From Antribacter soli (GTDB lineage: Bacteria; Actinomycetota; Actinomycetes; Actinomycetales; Cellulomonadaceae): a stretch of DNA of 64,000 nt. A program made the position numbers and the translations under genes. Each line of letters opens with the position of its first letter. Position 1 is the stretch's first letter. This document shows, in pieces, positions 35,168 through 44,756 of the stretch. The notes beneath the pieces are model-generated. The model was not told where the DNA came from. It saw only the letters and a list, made by a program, of their open reading frames with translations, and did not search any database. The DNA is taken from assembly GCF_021568775.1 (NCBI RefSeq), contig NZ_JAKGSG010000035.1:1-64000 (forward strand). The letters run 5' to 3'.

Positions 35168-35773
35168 GTGAGCCTCGCCGACCTCCTCGACCCGGGGCCG
35201 GCCCCGCCCGAGCCGGTCGTGACCCCGGCGCGCGTCGGCGGGTCCGCGGCGTGGGCGGACCTGGTCCGGGCGGGTGCGGTCGACCTGCTGAACGAGCGGG
35301 CAGGGGTGCCCGCCGGCGCCCTGGTCACCCCGGCGCACCGCGCGCTCGCGCTGGCGCCCGAGCTGCCGCGGCGGTGCGTCCTGGCGGGACGCACGGCGGC
35401 GTGGGTGCTCACCGGCCTGCATCGCGGCGTCCTCGCCCCGGCCCTGCCCGTCGAGGCGGGCGTCGAGGTCGCGTACCCCGCCGGGACGCACGCACCTTCG
35501 CCGCGCGCCGCGCTCACGGCCCGCCAGGCGCCGCGACTGGTCCGCGACACGGTCCGGCTCGCCGGCGTCCCGGTCACGACCCCCGCCCGGACGGCGCTCG
35601 ACGTCGCCTGCACGGTGCCACACGAAGAGGCGGTGGCCGTGCTCGTGGCCCTCGCACACTCCGGGACCGACCTCGTGGCGGCGGGCCGGGCGCTCGAGCT
35701 GCGCGGGCGCGTCGTCGGCCGGCCCGCGGCGCGCCGGGCGCTCGCGGCGGCAGCGGCCGTGCTCCGCGGTTAG
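35168..35773 (+). CDS. AbiEi-like / hypothetical protein
   Basis: A 201-residue Ala/Val/Arg-rich protein. RCVLAGRTAAWVLTGL and VPVTTPARTALDVACTVP resemble the C-terminal half of actinobacterial proteins annotated as AbiEi family (type IV antitoxin-like), but the N-terminal winged helix is not clear and no AbiEii nucleotidyltransferase partner lies nearby. It is thus an orphan, and a defence role is unproven. The GTG start follows a TAGGGT box, so it looks leaderless. The LigD-type polymerase gene follows by 10 bases. Confidence 0.5.
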   Translation: MSLADLLDPGPAPPEPVVTPARVGGSAAWADLVRAGAVDLLNERAGVPAGALVTPAHRALALAPELPRRCVLAGRTAAWVLTGLHRGVLAPALPVEAGVEVAYPAGTHAPSPRAALTARQAPRLVRDTVRLAGVPVTTPARTALDVACTVPHEEAVAVLVALAHSGTDLVAAGRALELRGRVVGRPAARRALAAAAAVLRG

Positions 35774-35783
35774 CGTGAGGGTC

Positions 35784-36860
35784 ATGGCTGCCAAGGCTCA
35801 ACCGGTCGAGCTCGACGTCGCAGGCCGCGCCGTGCGCGTGTCCAGCCCCGACCGCGTGGTCTTCCCCGACCTCGGGATCACGAAGCTCCAGGTGGTCGAG
35901 TACTTCGTCCTCGTGGCGGACGGCATCACGGGCGCCCTCCTGGACCGGCCCACCACGCTGGAGCGCTGGCCGAAAGGCTTCTTCGACGGCGCGGTGATGG
36001 CCACGCGGGCGGACAGCCACGGCGATGCCTTTTACCAGAAGCGCCTCCCGAAGGGCGCGCCGGAGTGGGTGGAGACGGCGACCATCGCGTTCCCGAGCGG
36101 CCGCACCGCTGACGAGGTGTGCCCCACGGAGCCGGCGGTCGTCGCCTGGGCCGCGAACCTGGGCACGCTCACCTTCCACCCGTGGCCGGTGCGCCGCGAG
36201 GACGTCGAGGCGGTGGACCAGCTCCGGATCGACCTGGACCCGCAGCCGGGCACCGCGTTCGACGACGCCGTCCGCGTCGCCCCGCACCTGCGCGAGCTGC
36301 TCACCGAGCTCGGCCTGACGGGCTACCCGAAGACGTCGGGCGGACGCGGCCTGCACGTCTTCGTCCCGCTCGCCCCGAGCTGGTCCTTCACGCAGGCGCG
36401 CCGCGCGACCATCGCGATCGGCCGCGAGCTGGAGCGCCGCCTGCCCGACCAGGTCACGACGCGCTGGTGGAAGGAGGAGCGTGGCGAGAAGATCTTCGTC
36501 GACTACAACCAGATGGCGCGGGACCGCACGATCGCCTCGGCTTACTCGATCCGCGCGAACAAGCGCGCCACCGTGTCGGCCCCGCTGGCCTGGGACGAGC
36601 TGGACCAGGTGCAGCCGGACGACTTCGACGTGACCACCGTGCCGGACCGGCTGCGCGAGAAGGGCGACCTCTTCGCCGCCCTCCGCGCCGACCGCGACCG
36701 GTCGCTCGACTGCGACCTGCGCCCGGCGCTCGACCTCGCCGACCGCGACGAGCACGAGCACGGCCTCGGCGACCTGCCCTACCCGCCGGAGTACCCGAAG
36801 ATGCCGGGCGAGCCGAAGCGCGTCCAGCCGAGCCGAGACAAGGACCGCCCGAAGGACTGA
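35784..36860 (+). CDS. LigD-type polymerase/primase (NHEJ)
   Basis: A 358-residue archaeo-eukaryotic-primase-superfamily polymerase related to the LigD polymerase domain, which fills gaps at double-strand breaks. The catalytic acidic pair is in LRIDLDPQPGT, and KTSGGRGLHVFVPL, RWWKEERGEKIFVDYNQ and TIASAYSIRANKRATVSAP are family blocks. LERWPKGFF and FYQKRLPKGAPEWV mark the N-terminal region. ATG 35784 follows a TAGCGT box (35771-35776) by 7 bases. The matching ligase gene converges from the other side. No Ku gene is in the window. Confidence 0.92.
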   Translation: MAAKAQPVELDVAGRAVRVSSPDRVVFPDLGITKLQVVEYFVLVADGITGALLDRPTTLERWPKGFFDGAVMATRADSHGDAFYQKRLPKGAPEWVETATIAFPSGRTADEVCPTEPAVVAWAANLGTLTFHPWPVRREDVEAVDQLRIDLDPQPGTAFDDAVRVAPHLRELLTELGLTGYPKTSGGRGLHVFVPLAPSWSFTQARRATIAIGRELERRLPDQVTTRWWKEERGEKIFVDYNQMARDRTIASAYSIRANKRATVSAPLAWDELDQVQPDDFDVTTVPDRLREKGDLFAALRADRDRSLDCDLRPALDLADRDEHEHGLGDLPYPPEYPKMPGEPKRVQPSRDKDRPKD

Positions 36861-36916
36861 GCGGCGCTCTCGGCGTCAGTAGTGCAGCCCCGTCGGGCGG
36901 TACTTCGAGCTCCCAC

Positions 36917-38068
36917 TCAGGCCGTCCCCGGCGCCCCCGGCAGGAGCGAGCCCAGGTCGTACGAGACCGGCTCCTCGAGCTGCTCGTACGTGCACGACGC
37001 CGGGTCGCGGTCCGGGCGCCACCGCTTGAGCTGGGCGGTGTGCCGGAACCGGGTGCCCTCCATGTGGTCGTACCCGACCTCCAGCACGCGCTCGGGGCGC
37101 AGCGGGGTGAACGACAGGTCCTTGCCGGCGCTCCACCGCGACACGGCGCCCGGGCGGCGTTCCTTGCCCTCGGCCGCCGCGGCCGGGTCCTGCCAGTCCG
37201 CCCAGGGGTGCTCCGCCGCGGCCGGCGTGCCGGGCTCCACGACGAGCGGCGCCAGCTCCTCGATGAGCGCCGCCCGCCGGGCGGCCGGGAACGACGCCGC
37301 GACGCCGACGAACTGGAGCTGTCCGGCACCGTCGTACAGCCCGAGCAGCAGCGACCCGACCAGCGGCTTCGCGGCCGTCGACGTCTTGTGCAGCCGGTAC
37401 CCGGCCAGGACGACGTCGGCGGTGCGCGCGTGCTTCACCTTGAGCATGGACCGCTTGTTCGCCTCGTAGGGGCCGTCGAGGGGCTTGGCGACGATCCCGT
37501 CGAGCCCGGCGCCCTCGAAGGAGCTGAACCACTCCCGGGCGGTCTCGGCGGACAGGGTGCGCGGCGTCGCGAAGACTCGGGGCCCGGTGAGGCCCAGCCC
37601 GTCGAGCAGCTCGAGCCGCTCGCGCAGGGGCCGGGCGGAGACGTCGTCGTCGGACAGGGCGAGGACGTCGAACACGACGAGCGCCGCGGGCGTCTGCTCC
37701 GCGAGGAGCCGCACGCGCGACGCGGCCGGGTGGATGCGCAGCGAGAGCAGCTCGAAGTCGAGGCGCGCGCCGCCCGCGCCGGGATGGGCGATGACGATCT
37801 CGCCGTCGACGACGCACCGCTCCGGCAGCGCCTCGAGGACCGCCTCCGCGACGTCGGGGAAGTACCGCTGCATCGGCTTCGCGTTGCGCGAGTCGATCCG
37901 CACGGCGTCGCCGTCGCGGTACACGATCGCGCGGAAGCCGTCCCACTTGGGCTCGTAGACGTACGACGCCGGTCCCTCGCCCTGGTCGGGCACGGTCGCC
38001 ACCGAGCGGGCCAGCATGGGCAGCACCGGCGGGTGCACCGGCAGGTCGAGGACCGTTTCCTCAGTCAT
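36917..38068 (-). CDS. ATP-dependent DNA ligase, LigD/LigC type
   Basis: A 383-residue ATP-dependent ligase. The adenylated lysine is in YEPKWDGFRAIVYRDG, with DGEIVIAH, FDVLAL, EGLDGIVAKP-like GLDGIVAKPLDGPYE and the SMLKVKHARTADVVLAGY motif V, then an OB-fold C-terminus ending in FRHTAQLKRWRPDRDP. It should seal breaks together with the polymerase encoded opposite, forming a split LigD system without a nuclease domain. ATG 38068 lies inside a longer open frame that reads into rel as a shadow. Confidence 0.93.
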   Translation of the reverse strand: MTEETVLDLPVHPPVLPMLARSVATVPDQGEGPASYVYEPKWDGFRAIVYRDGDAVRIDSRNAKPMQRYFPDVAEAVLEALPERCVVDGEIVIAHPGAGGARLDFELLSLRIHPAASRVRLLAEQTPAALVVFDVLALSDDDVSARPLRERLELLDGLGLTGPRVFATPRTLSAETAREWFSSFEGAGLDGIVAKPLDGPYEANKRSMLKVKHARTADVVLAGYRLHKTSTAAKPLVGSLLLGLYDGAGQLQFVGVAASFPAARRAALIEELAPLVVEPGTPAAAEHPWADWQDPAAAAEGKERRPGAVSRWSAGKDLSFTPLRPERVLEVGYDHMEGTRFRHTAQLKRWRPDRDPASCTYEQLEEPVSYDLGSLLPGAPGTA

Positions 38069-38139
38069 GGCCCGATGCTGCCACCGGCCGCGCGATGCTG
38101 CGAACGATCGCGCGGCGCGCCGCCGCCTGCGGCGAGCCG

Positions 38140-40518
38140 TCAGACCGGCAGCTGGGGTCGCTCCGCGGCCTTCGTGCCCGTGATGCGGTGCACGTCGAAC
38201 ACGCCGTCGACCTTCCGCACCGCGGACAGCACCTGCGCCAGGTGCGCCGGCTCGGCCATCTCGAAGACGAACCGCGAGATCGCGAGCCGGTCGGTCGACG
38301 TGGACACGAACGCCGACAGGATGTTCACGTGGTTGTCGGACAGCACGCGTGTGACGTCCGACAGCAGGCGGGCCCGGTCGAGCGCCTCCACCTGGATCTG
38401 CACCAGGAACATCGTGTTGGCGCCGGTGGTCCACTCGACGTCGACGAGCCGCTCGGGCTGCTTCCGCAGTCCCTCCAGGTTGACGCAGTCCGCCCGGTGC
38501 ACGCTGACGCCCTGACCGCGCGTCACGAACCCGACGATGTCGTCGCCGGGCACGGGGGTGCAGCACTTGGCGAGCTTGACCCAGACGTCGTTGCCGTCCG
38601 AGCCCTTGAGCGCCACGCCGGGGTCGCCGGCGCGCACCCGGCGGGTCGCGGTCGTGCCGAAGTTCGGCCGCGCGACCTCCGCCATGTCCTCCTCGGCGCC
38701 GTCCGCACCGCCGAGCGCCTTGACGAGCTTCTCGACGACGCTCGCCGCGGACACGTGCCCCTCGCCCACGGCTGCGTAGAGCGCGGAGACGTCGGGGTAG
38801 CGCAGCTCGTCGGCGAGGCCGAGGAGCGTCTCGTGCGACATGAGGCGCTGGATCGGCAGGTGCTGCTTGCGCATCGCCTTCGCGATGGCGTCCTTGCCGG
38901 ACTCGACGGCCTCCTCGCGACGCTCCTTCGTGAACCACTGGCGGATCTTGTTCCGCGCGCGCGGCGACTTCACGAACGCCATCCAGTCGCGGGACGGCCC
39001 GGCCGTCTCCGACTTCGACGTGAGGATGTCGATCACGTCGCCGTTCTCGAGCAAGGAGTCCAGCGGCACGAGCCGCCCGTTGACGCGCGCGCCCATGGTG
39101 CGGTGCCCGACCTCGGTGTGCACCGCGTACGCGAAGTCGACGGGGGTGGCGCCGGCCGGCAGGGCGATGACCTCGCCCTTCGGCGTGAAGACGTAGACCT
39201 CGTCCCCGCCGATCTCGAACCGCAGGGAGTCCAGGAACTCGGTCGGGTCGGCCGTCTCCCGCTGCCAGTCCACGAGCTGGCGCAGCCACTGCATGTCCTG
39301 CGAGCGCGGGTCGTCCTTGGCCAGCGCGCCGCGGGTGCCCTCCTTGTACTTCCAGTGGGCGGCCACGCCGTACTCGGCGCGACGGTGCATGTCGTGCGTG
39401 CGGATCTGGATCTCGACCGGCTTGCCGCCCGGCCCGATCACCGTCGTGTGCAGCGACTGGTACATGTTGAACTTCGGCATCGCGATGTAGTCCTTGAACC
39501 GGCCGGGGACCGGGTTCCACCGCGCGTGCATGGCGCCGAGCGCCGCGTAACAGTCACGCACCGAGTCCACGAGGACCCGTGTGCCGACGAGGTCGTAGAT
39601 CTCCGCGAAGTCGTGCCCGCGCACGATCATCTTCTGGTAGATCGAGTAGTAGTGCTTGGGCCGGCCCGTGACGGTCGCCTTGATCTTGGCGGACCGGAGG
39701 TCCGACTCGATCTGGCCTCGCACGACGTCGAGGTACTCGTTGCGGGCGGGGGCACGCTCGGCCACCAGGTGCACGATCTCGTCGTACACCTTGGGGTACA
39801 GCGCCTGGAAGGACAGGTCCTCCAGCTCCCACTTGATGGTGTTCATGCCGAGGCGGTGGGCCAGGGGCGCGTAGATCTCGATGGTCTCGCGCGCCTTGCG
39901 CTCCGCCGACTTGGACGGCACGTACTTCCAGGTGCGGGCGTTGTGCAGCCGGTCGGCGAGCTTGATGACGAGCACGCGGATGTCGCGCGCCATGGCGACG
40001 ACCATCTTGCGCACCGTCTCGGCCTGCGCCGTGTCGCCGTACTTGACCTTGTCGAGCTTGGTCACGCCGTCGACGAGCAGCGCGACCTCGTCGCCGTAGT
40101 CGGTGCGGAGCTGCTCGAGCGAGTACTCGGTGTCCTCCACCGTGTCGTGGAGCAGGGCGGCGGCGATCGTCGTTCCCTCGAAGCCGAGCTCGGCGAGGAT
40201 CGTCGAGACCGCGACGGGGTGCGTGATGTACGGGTCGCCGCTCTTGCGCATCTGCCCGCGGTGCGCACGCTCGGCGGTCACGTAGGCGCGCTCGATGAGC
40301 GTCACGTCCGCCTTGGGGTGGTTGGAGCGCACGGCCTGGAGCAGCGGCTCGATCGCGGCGGTGGCCCCTGTCCCCCCGCCGCGCACACCGAGGCGCACGA
40401 GGCGGTTGCGCACGCGGACGCCCGTCCCGGGCGTGGGTGGGCCTTGGGGAGCGGACCGTGTCTCGGGCTTGGTCTGGGGCGTGGCAGGCGCGTGCGACAC
40501 CGTGCTGGGCTCGGACAT
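38140..40518 (-). CDS. rel: Bifunctional (p)ppGpp synthetase/hydrolase Rel
   Basis: A 792-residue stringent-response enzyme. The HD hydrolase domain keeps [13 protein letters not shown] and [11 protein letters not shown]. The synthetase domain has the [19 protein letters not shown] block, whose RxKD motif is the bifunctional type rather than the ExDD of RelA. A TGS domain ([19 protein letters not shown]), a zinc-finger-like [10 protein letters not shown] and a C-terminal ACT domain follow. It makes and degrades (p)ppGpp at the ribosome. The apt-rel order downstream of secDF is typical for actinobacteria. Confidence 0.97.
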   Translation of the reverse strand: MSEPSTVSHAPATPQTKPETRSAPQGPPTPGTGVRVRNRLVRLGVRGGGTGATAAIEPLLQAVRSNHPKADVTLIERAYVTAERAHRGQMRKSGDPYITHPVAVSTILAELGFEGTTIAAALLHDTVEDTEYSLEQLRTDYGDEVALLVDGVTKLDKVKYGDTAQAETVRKMVVAMARDIRVLVIKLADRLHNARTWKYVPSKSAERKARETIEIYAPLAHRLGMNTIKWELEDLSFQALYPKVYDEIVHLVAERAPARNEYLDVVRGQIESDLRSAKIKATVTGRPKHYYSIYQKMIVRGHDFAEIYDLVGTRVLVDSVRDCYAALGAMHARWNPVPGRFKDYIAMPKFNMYQSLHTTVIGPGGKPVEIQIRTHDMHRRAEYGVAAHWKYKEGTRGALAKDDPRSQDMQWLRQLVDWQRETADPTEFLDSLRFEIGGDEVYVFTPKGEVIALPAGATPVDFAYAVHTEVGHRTMGARVNGRLVPLDSLLENGDVIDILTSKSETAGPSRDWMAFVKSPRARNKIRQWFTKERREEAVESGKDAIAKAMRKQHLPIQRLMSHETLLGLADELRYPDVSALYAAVGEGHVSAASVVEKLVKALGGADGAEEDMAEVARPNFGTTATRRVRAGDPGVALKGSDGNDVWVKLAKCCTPVPGDDIVGFVTRGQGVSVHRADCVNLEGLRKQPERLVDVEWTTGANTMFLVQIQVEALDRARLLSDVTRVLSDNHVNILSAFVSTSTDRLAISRFVFEMAEPAHLAQVLSAVRKVDGVFDVHRITGTKAAERPQLPV

Positions 40519-40558
40519 TGCGCGCCTCCCTCTTCCGGAACCGACTGCCGGAGCGACC

Positions 40559-40564
40559 AGTCTA
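40559..40564 (-). promoter_or_regulatory. -10 box of rel
   Basis: TAGACT on the minus strand in the 63-base gap between apt and rel, about 40 bases before the rel start, so rel can be transcribed apart from secDF-apt. Confidence 0.5.
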
Positions 40565-40581
40565 GCCCCGGACCTCTATTC

Positions 40582-41220
40582 CTAGGTTTGCGACCCTTCG
40601 GTCTCGCCATACTTCGGATGGCCCGGACCCTCGTCGGTGGCACCCGTCTGCTCCACCCGCAGGAGCGTGTCCACGGTCCGGTCGCGGAGCTTGTCCCGGC
40701 CACCCAGCGCCACGAGCTCGAGCAGGAACGCCAGGCCCGCGACCACGCCGCCGCACTGCTCCACCAGGCGTGCCGCCGCCTGGGCGGTGCCGCCGGTCGC
40801 GAGGACGTCGTCGACCAGAAGAACACGCGCACCAGGGGTGAGTGTTCCCGCGCGCAGCTCGATCGCCGCGGAGCCGTACTCCAGCTCGTACTCGACGCGT
40901 TCGGTCGGCGGGGGGAGCTTGCCCGCCTTGCGCAGCGGGAGGAAGCCGACGCCGAGCCGGGTGGCCAGAGGGGCGCCGAGCAGGAAGCCCCGGGCCTCCA
41001 TGCCGGCGACGACGTCGACGGAGCCGACGCCGTCCGCCACGCCCGCGAACGCCTCGACGACGTCGGCCAGCGCCGGGCCGTCGGCAAGCAGCGGGGTGAT
41101 GTCGCGGAACAGGATCCCCGGCAGGGGGAAGTCCGGGACGTCGGTGATCAGGTCGCGGACCTGCGCCGCCCTCTCCGGGCCGAGGCCGGAGAGGGCGGCG
41201 AGGGTGATCTCGTCGGTCAC
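40582..41220 (-). CDS. apt: Adenine phosphoribosyltransferase
   Basis: A 212-residue purine-salvage enzyme that makes AMP from adenine and PRPP. The PRPP loop is RVLLVDDVLATGGTAQAAA; VPDFPLPGILFRDITPLL and VVAGMEARGFLLGAPLA are APT signatures. Its C-terminus is about 20 residues longer than usual and hydrophilic. GTG 41220 starts four bases after secF, so it belongs to the yajC-secD-secF operon. Upstream starts would read into secF. Confidence 0.94.
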   Translation of the reverse strand: MTDEITLAALSGLGPERAAQVRDLITDVPDFPLPGILFRDITPLLADGPALADVVEAFAGVADGVGSVDVVAGMEARGFLLGAPLATRLGVGFLPLRKAGKLPPPTERVEYELEYGSAAIELRAGTLTPGARVLLVDDVLATGGTAQAAARLVEQCGGVVAGLAFLLELVALGGRDKLRDRTVDTLLRVEQTGATDEGPGHPKYGETEGSQT

Positions 41221-41224
41221 GCGA

Positions 41225-42319
41225 CTACCGGCGCCGCTTCGGCTGGGCGGCCGTACCGAGGTGGTGGCCGGGAACCAGCTGGGCCGCGCCGGCGGCGGCC
41301 GCGGCGAGCACGGCGTCCTGCGCCCCGTCGGCCGTGAGCCCCGCCCGCGACTCGAGCACCTTCTTCGTGTGCGCGGCGATCTTGGGCTCCTTCTCCCGCA
41401 GCCACACCTCGAGCGGCGTGGCGAGGTAGATCGACGACGCCGTGCCGACCGCGATGCCCACGAACAACGACAGCGAGATGTCGCGCAGCGTGCCCGCGCC
41501 CAGCAGGAAGCCGCCGACGAACAGGATGCCGGCCACGGGGAGCAGCGCCACGACACCCGTGTTGATGGACCGGACCAGCGTCTGGTTCACCGCGAGGTTC
41601 GCCCGCTCGGCGTAGGTGCTGCGACCCTGCTCGAGGATCGCGGTGGTGTTCTCGCGGACCTTGTCGAAGACCACGACCTTGTCGTAGAGCGAGTAGCCGA
41701 GGATCGTCAGGAAGCCGATGATCGTCGACGGCGTGACCTCCCAGCCGACCGCCGCGTACACGCCCGCGGAGATCAGCAGGTCGGCGATCAGCGCGATGAT
41801 CGCCGCGACCGACATGCGCCAGGCGCGGAAGTAGAGCGCCATGAAGACCGCCACCACCGCGACGAACACGATGACGCCCCACAGGGCCCGCATCGCGACA
41901 CCCTCGCCCCAGGTCGGGCCGATGTAGGCGCTGCCGACGCTCGTGGCCACGTCCACGCCGTAGGCGTCGGCCAGGGCCTGCTGGACCTGGTCGGTCTGCT
42001 CGTTGGTGAGCTGCGCCGTCTGGACGCGGACCGAGTCCGTGCCCACGGTGGTCACGCGCGGCTCGTCCTCCGGCACGACCGACTGGACGGCCTGGACCGC
42101 GATGTCCTGGTCCGTCGTGCTGACGCCGGACACCGTGAACTCCGAGCCACCGCGGAAGTCGATGCCGAGGTTGAGACCCTGGAGCCCAAGGATGAGGATC
42201 GAGGCGACGGACAGGAGGCCCACCACGCCGAACCAGCGGTTGCGGTTCGGGACGATCGGGTAGGACCTGCGCCCCGTGTAGAGGTCGTTGCCCCACTGCG
42301 CGAAGCTGCGGCCGGCCAT
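41225..42319 (-). CDS. secF: Protein translocase subunit SecF
   Basis: A 364-residue membrane protein working with SecD to pull exported proteins through SecYEG using the proton gradient. It has six membrane helices, a periplasmic loop starting at GLNLGIDFRGGSEFTV (the conserved FRGG), and the late TILGYSLYDKVVVFDKVREN segment. The C-terminal 50 residues are charged and cytoplasmic. ATG 42319 overlaps the secD stop (TGATG), so the two subunits are made together. Confidence 0.96.
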   Translation of the reverse strand: MAGRSFAQWGNDLYTGRRSYPIVPNRNRWFGVVGLLSVASILILGLQGLNLGIDFRGGSEFTVSGVSTTDQDIAVQAVQSVVPEDEPRVTTVGTDSVRVQTAQLTNEQTDQVQQALADAYGVDVATSVGSAYIGPTWGEGVAMRALWGVIVFVAVVAVFMALYFRAWRMSVAAIIALIADLLISAGVYAAVGWEVTPSTIIGFLTILGYSLYDKVVVFDKVRENTTAILEQGRSTYAERANLAVNQTLVRSINTGVVALLPVAGILFVGGFLLGAGTLRDISLSLFVGIAVGTASSIYLATPLEVWLREKEPKIAAHTKKVLESRAGLTADGAQDAVLAAAAAGAAQLVPGHHLGTAAQPKRRR

Positions 42320-44196
42320 CAGTGCTTCTCCTCGTTCTCGTCGGCGTCGGCCTGCGCGGCCTGCGCCCGGCGCTCGGCGGCACGCCGCTCCGCGATCGTC
42401 ATCCTGCGTCCGTCGGGCGCGCTCTGCGGCGCGATCCCGGCCAGGACGGGCTCCGGCTGCTCCTCGGCCTCGACCGGGGCGTCCTGCGCCGGGGCGGCCG
42501 TCGCAACCCGGCCGGCACCCACGTAGCGCGGGCCGGTCGAGGTGCGCAGGCGCTCGGGCGACAGGCCGGACGCGGCGTGACCGTCGCGGAAGAACGGCAC
42601 CTTGGAGATGAGCTCCATCACCGGGTGGGTGAACCAGAACACCACCGCCACGTCGATGATCGTCGTGAGGCCCAGCGTGAACGCGAAGCCCTGCACGCCA
42701 CCGACGGCCAGGTAGTACAGCACCACGGCGGAGATCAGGTTGACGGCCTTGGCGGCCAGCACCGTCCGGCGCGCACGGTCCCAGCCACGCTCGACCGCGA
42801 CCCGCAGGGTCCGGCCGTCGCGCAGCTCGTCACGGATGCGCTCGAAGTAGACGATGAACGAGTCCGCCGTGAAGCCGATCGCCACGATGATGCCGGCGAC
42901 GCCGGGCAGCGACAGGCGGTAGCCCATGCCCCACGACAGCAGCGCGATGGACACGTAGGTCATGAGCCCTGCGATGACGAGGGACGACACCGTGAGCAGG
43001 CCCAGCGTCCGGTACTGGAACAGCGAGTAGACGACGACCAGCAGCAGGCCGATGAGGCCGGCGACCAGGCCTCGCTCGAGCTGCTCCGAGCCGAGCGTCG
43101 CCGAGATCTGCTCCTGGCTGTGCACGTCGAACGTGAGCGGCAGGGAGCCGAAGCTCAGCTGGTTGGCGAGCGTCGCCGCCGAGTCGCGGGTGAACGACCC
43201 GGAGATCTCGGCGCGGCCGTCCGTGATGATGACGCCAGGGTCGAGCGACGGTGCCGACAGCACGAGGCCGTCGAGCGTGATCGCGAACTGGTTGCGCGGG
43301 CTCTCCAGGCTCTGCAGGCGCTCCGTCGTCGTCCGGAAGGCCTTCGTGCCCTCGGAGTTGAACTCCAGGTTGACGGCCCAGGTGTTGGTGACCACGCCGT
43401 TCTGGCCGACCCGCAGGCCGGAGCTCGCGTTGGTCAGGTCGGTGCCGTCCACCTCGACGGGACCGAGGATGTACTTGAGCGAGCCGTCCTCTGAGCAGGT
43501 GACCAGCACCTTCGCCGGGTCGTCACCACCGCCGCCCTTGAGGTTCTCCGGGTTGGTGCAGTCGAGCGCGTCGTACTCCGCCTGCACGGCCGCGGTGATC
43601 TGCGCCAGGTCGCTCGGGTCGGTGGCGACGACCGGCGCCTCCTCGACGGCCGACGGCGAGGCGCTCGGCTCCGGCGTGGCAGTGGCGTCGGCCGACGGCG
43701 CCGCCGTGGCCTCCGCGTTCGGGTCGGCGGACGCGTTCGGGTCGGCCGATGCGTTCGGGTCGGCCGTCGGCGTGCCCGCCCCGTACGTCAGCACCGGGCG
43801 GAACTTCATCTGCGCGGCCTTGCTGATGAGCGCGATCGTCTCGTCGTCCACCTCACCGGGGATGCCGACGACGATGTTCCCCTCACCCTGCTGCGCGATC
43901 TCCGCCTCGGACACGCCGGAGGAGTCGATGCGCTGACGGATGACGTTGATCGCCTCGTCGAGCGCCTCGGGCGTGATCTCGGAGCCGTCGGTCGTGACCG
44001 GCTCGAGGATGATCTGCGTTCCACCCTGGAGGTCGAGCGCCAGGCCGGGGGCCAGGCTCGCTCCGTCAGGGTTGTCGCTCGAGCGCGCGTCGAAATTCAC
44101 GCCGGCAAGAAGCGCGCCGAAAGGCAGCAGGATCGTCAGGATCGCCAGGAGGACGATCGTGCGAACCGGCCGCGAGCGCCGGGTAGGAGTCGCCAA
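42319..44196 (-). CDS. secD: Protein translocase subunit SecD
   Basis: A 625-residue RND-fold translocase subunit. The N-terminal helix is followed by APGLALDLQGGTQIIL (the D-LQGG motif), the P1 head domain, and six C-terminal helices with GFTADSFIVYFERIRDE. Within P1, residues about 143-190 are an Ala/Asp/Pro/Thr-rich insertion with three ADPNAS-type repeats, encoded by 18-bp tandem units near 43720-43770; this low-complexity part is exposed outside the membrane. The C-terminal tail is long and charged. A short hairpin lies upstream of its ATG. Confidence 0.96.
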   Translation of the reverse strand: MATPTRRSRPVRTIVLLAILTILLPFGALLAGVNFDARSSDNPDGASLAPGLALDLQGGTQIILEPVTTDGSEITPEALDEAINVIRQRIDSSGVSEAEIAQQGEGNIVVGIPGEVDDETIALISKAAQMKFRPVLTYGAGTPTADPNASADPNASADPNAEATAAPSADATATPEPSASPSAVEEAPVVATDPSDLAQITAAVQAEYDALDCTNPENLKGGGGDDPAKVLVTCSEDGSLKYILGPVEVDGTDLTNASSGLRVGQNGVVTNTWAVNLEFNSEGTKAFRTTTERLQSLESPRNQFAITLDGLVLSAPSLDPGVIITDGRAEISGSFTRDSAATLANQLSFGSLPLTFDVHSQEQISATLGSEQLERGLVAGLIGLLLVVVYSLFQYRTLGLLTVSSLVIAGLMTYVSIALLSWGMGYRLSLPGVAGIIVAIGFTADSFIVYFERIRDELRDGRTLRVAVERGWDRARRTVLAAKAVNLISAVVLYYLAVGGVQGFAFTLGLTTIIDVAVVFWFTHPVMELISKVPFFRDGHAASGLSPERLRTSTGPRYVGAGRVATAAPAQDAPVEAEEQPEPVLAGIAPQSAPDGRRMTIAERRAAERRAQAAQADADENEEKH

Positions 44197-44216
44197 CTTC
44201 TGTCTCTTCTCGTGTG

Positions 44217-44234
44217 CGCACCTTCGCAGGTGCG
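44217..44234. promoter_or_regulatory. Short hairpin in the yajC-secD gap
   Basis: CGCACCT and AGGTGCG pair perfectly around TCGC, 20 bases before the secD start in the 78-base gap. It may tune secD expression relative to yajC; this is a guess. Confidence 0.4.
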
Positions 44235-44274
44235 GTGTCGGCGCCGGCCGGGCGAAGCCCTTCCGGCGCGGTCG

Positions 44275-44712
44275 TCACTTGCCGTCGGTCTCGCCGTCGC
44301 GGCGGTCCTTCCGGTCCCGGCTGGTGTCGTCGAGACCGGACAGGTCGTCCGGGACGTCGATCGCGTCGGGGGCGATGGTATCTGCCGTGGCGGGCTGCTC
44401 CGTCACGCCGGCGGCCTCTTCGTCGTCGGTCTCTTCGGGGGCAGGGGCGCTGTAGCGCGCGGGGCGCTCGTTGACGGCTGCCAGGACCCACTCGGTGCGG
44501 GCGCCGGAGGCGGACTCGATCGTGACGGTGTCCGTGTCCGTGTCGACCTCGACGACGGTGCCGACCATGCCAGAGGCGGTCATGACCTCCTTGCCCGGGC
44601 CGAGGCTCGAGCGGAACTCCTGCTGCGTGCGCTGCTGCTTGCGCGTGCGGGAGGACATGAAGAACATCGCGGCGACGAGCAGTGCGATGAGGATGAGGAA
44701 GGTCGGGTCCAC
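44275..44712 (-). CDS. yajC: Preprotein translocase accessory subunit YajC
   Basis: A 145-residue single-pass membrane protein of the SecDF-YajC complex. The N-terminal helix (FLILIALLVAAMFFM) is followed by SSRTRKQQRTQQEFRSSLGPG, a basic patch, and VMTASGMVGTVVEVD, all family features. The C-terminus is a long acidic, disordered tail. GTG 44712 is chosen since it sits at the start of the hydrophobic helix with AGGA eight bases before. It leads the secD-secF-apt operon. Confidence 0.92.
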   Translation of the reverse strand: MDPTFLILIALLVAAMFFMSSRTRKQQRTQQEFRSSLGPGKEVMTASGMVGTVVEVDTDTDTVTIESASGARTEWVLAAVNERPARYSAPAPEETDDEEAAGVTEQPATADTIAPDAIDVPDDLSGLDDTSRDRKDRRDGETDGK

Positions 44713-44750
44713 GACGGGGTCCTGTTCAGCTCGGGGGTGGAAACCCCAAC

Positions 44751-44756
44751 AGTCTA
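44751..44756 (-). promoter_or_regulatory. -10 box of yajC-secD-secF-apt
   Basis: TAGACT on the minus strand at the 3' edge of ruvB. The leader has a small GGGGT/ACCCC hairpin. Confidence 0.5.

Noticed and set aside
35168-35773. A complete AbiE-type toxin-antitoxin module.
   Set aside because: No AbiEii nucleotidyltransferase gene is adjacent; the next gene is a LigD-type polymerase, so only an orphan AbiEi-like protein can be claimed.
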